Of a stretch of 41,802 nucleotides of DNA, positions 41,690 through 41,802 are shown piece after piece (the stretch's first letter is position 1; each line of letters opens with the position of its first letter). Origin of the DNA: Pseudomonas sp. PA15(2017) (GTDB lineage Bacteria; Pseudomonadota; Gammaproteobacteria; Pseudomonadales; Pseudomonadaceae); the NCBI RefSeq assembly GCF_001945395.1, contig NZ_MSXV01000047.1, positions 15,147 to 56,948 on the forward strand, read 5' to 3'. The translations under genes were made by a program, and so were the position numbers. Below the pieces are notes generated by a model, which worked only from the letters and a program-made list of their open reading frames with translations, searched no databases and had not been told where the DNA came from.

Positions 41690-41802
41690 GGGGACGCCTA
41701 GTTGTGTAAACCCAGTACGTTGTTCAGTGGCAATGGAGCCCGACTGATTGGTGGTTTGTAGTTGAGACTGCTGTGCGGCCTGTGCCAGTTGTAGTGGTGC
41801 AG
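41690..41802 (-). mobile_element. Terminal part of an IS481-family insertion sequence
   Basis: The window ends inside an element that codes for a DDE transposase on the minus strand. Its outer end is taken as near 41690 because REP-like DNA lies beyond. The terminal repeat cannot be checked since the other end is not present. Confidence 0.65.
41698..41802 (-). CDS. IS481-family transposase, C-terminal fragment (runs off window)
   Basis: Thirty-four codons and a TAG stop are visible. The sequence YNWHRPHSSLNYKPPISR is the conserved end of the rve integrase core in IS481/IS3-type transposases, and the ending NNVLGLHN is typical of the IS481 group. The catalytic DDE residues lie outside the window. 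Confidence 0.88.
   Translation of the reverse strand: MHHYNWHRPHSSLNYKPPISRAPLPLNNVLGLHN

Overview
The window comes from a high-GC Pseudomonas chromosome. The signs are the adjacent fadD1/fadD2 pair followed by alpha/beta-hydrolase, MaoC and DUF1993 genes (a Pseudomonas gene order), a short cbb3-oxidase subunit gene of the CcoM type with an Anr/FNR box, Pseudomonas-type REP hairpins (GTGGGAG...CTCCCAC), and RapA, SelD/SelU and CodBA homologues. Species cannot be fixed from the sequence alone. No rRNA, tRNA or CRISPR array was seen.

Layout. 1-1.4 kb: the end of an IS3-family element has cut an alcohol-dehydrogenase/quinone-oxidoreductase gene; upstream is an ArsR-type repressor with three copies of one operator. 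1.4-3.5 kb: MFS exporter and divergent LysR regulator. 3.6-5.2 kb: an AAA ATPase and small membrane proteins. 5.2-7.9 kb: marR, a palindromic operator, and divergent DMT and CynX-like MFS transporters. 8-15 kb: a probable selenium region, selU-selD facing away from an Nramp-like transporter and a PhnD-type ABC transporter of the class tentatively linked to selenate. 15-16 kb: UV-damage endonuclease. 16.3-21.4 kb: tripartite EmrAB/outer-membrane drug pump with a LysR regulator. 21.5-29.4 kb: fadD1, fadD2, hydrolase, MaoC hydratase and DUF1993, interrupted between fadD2 and the hydrolase by a foreign-looking gene. 29.6-33.4 kb: codB-pucR-codA cytosine operon with start/stop overlaps. 33.5-36.8 kb: FUSC/DUF1656/HlyD efflux operon. 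37-38.6 kb: ccoM-like gene and an AlkB-like operon. 38.8-41.7 kb: rapA, then a partial IS481-family element.

The most notable item is the 429-residue gene at 25742-27031. It has a full match to the HrpL-type hrp box (GGAACC-N16-CCACTCA) 113 bases upstream, a Ser/Gln/Pro-rich N-terminus that meets the empirical rules for type III secretion signals, and a C-terminal class I SAM-dependent methyltransferase domain. I read it as a candidate type III effector methyltransferase that I cannot match to a named effector family. It sits as a one-gene islet inside an otherwise conserved lipid-metabolism locus. The secretion apparatus itself is not in the window.
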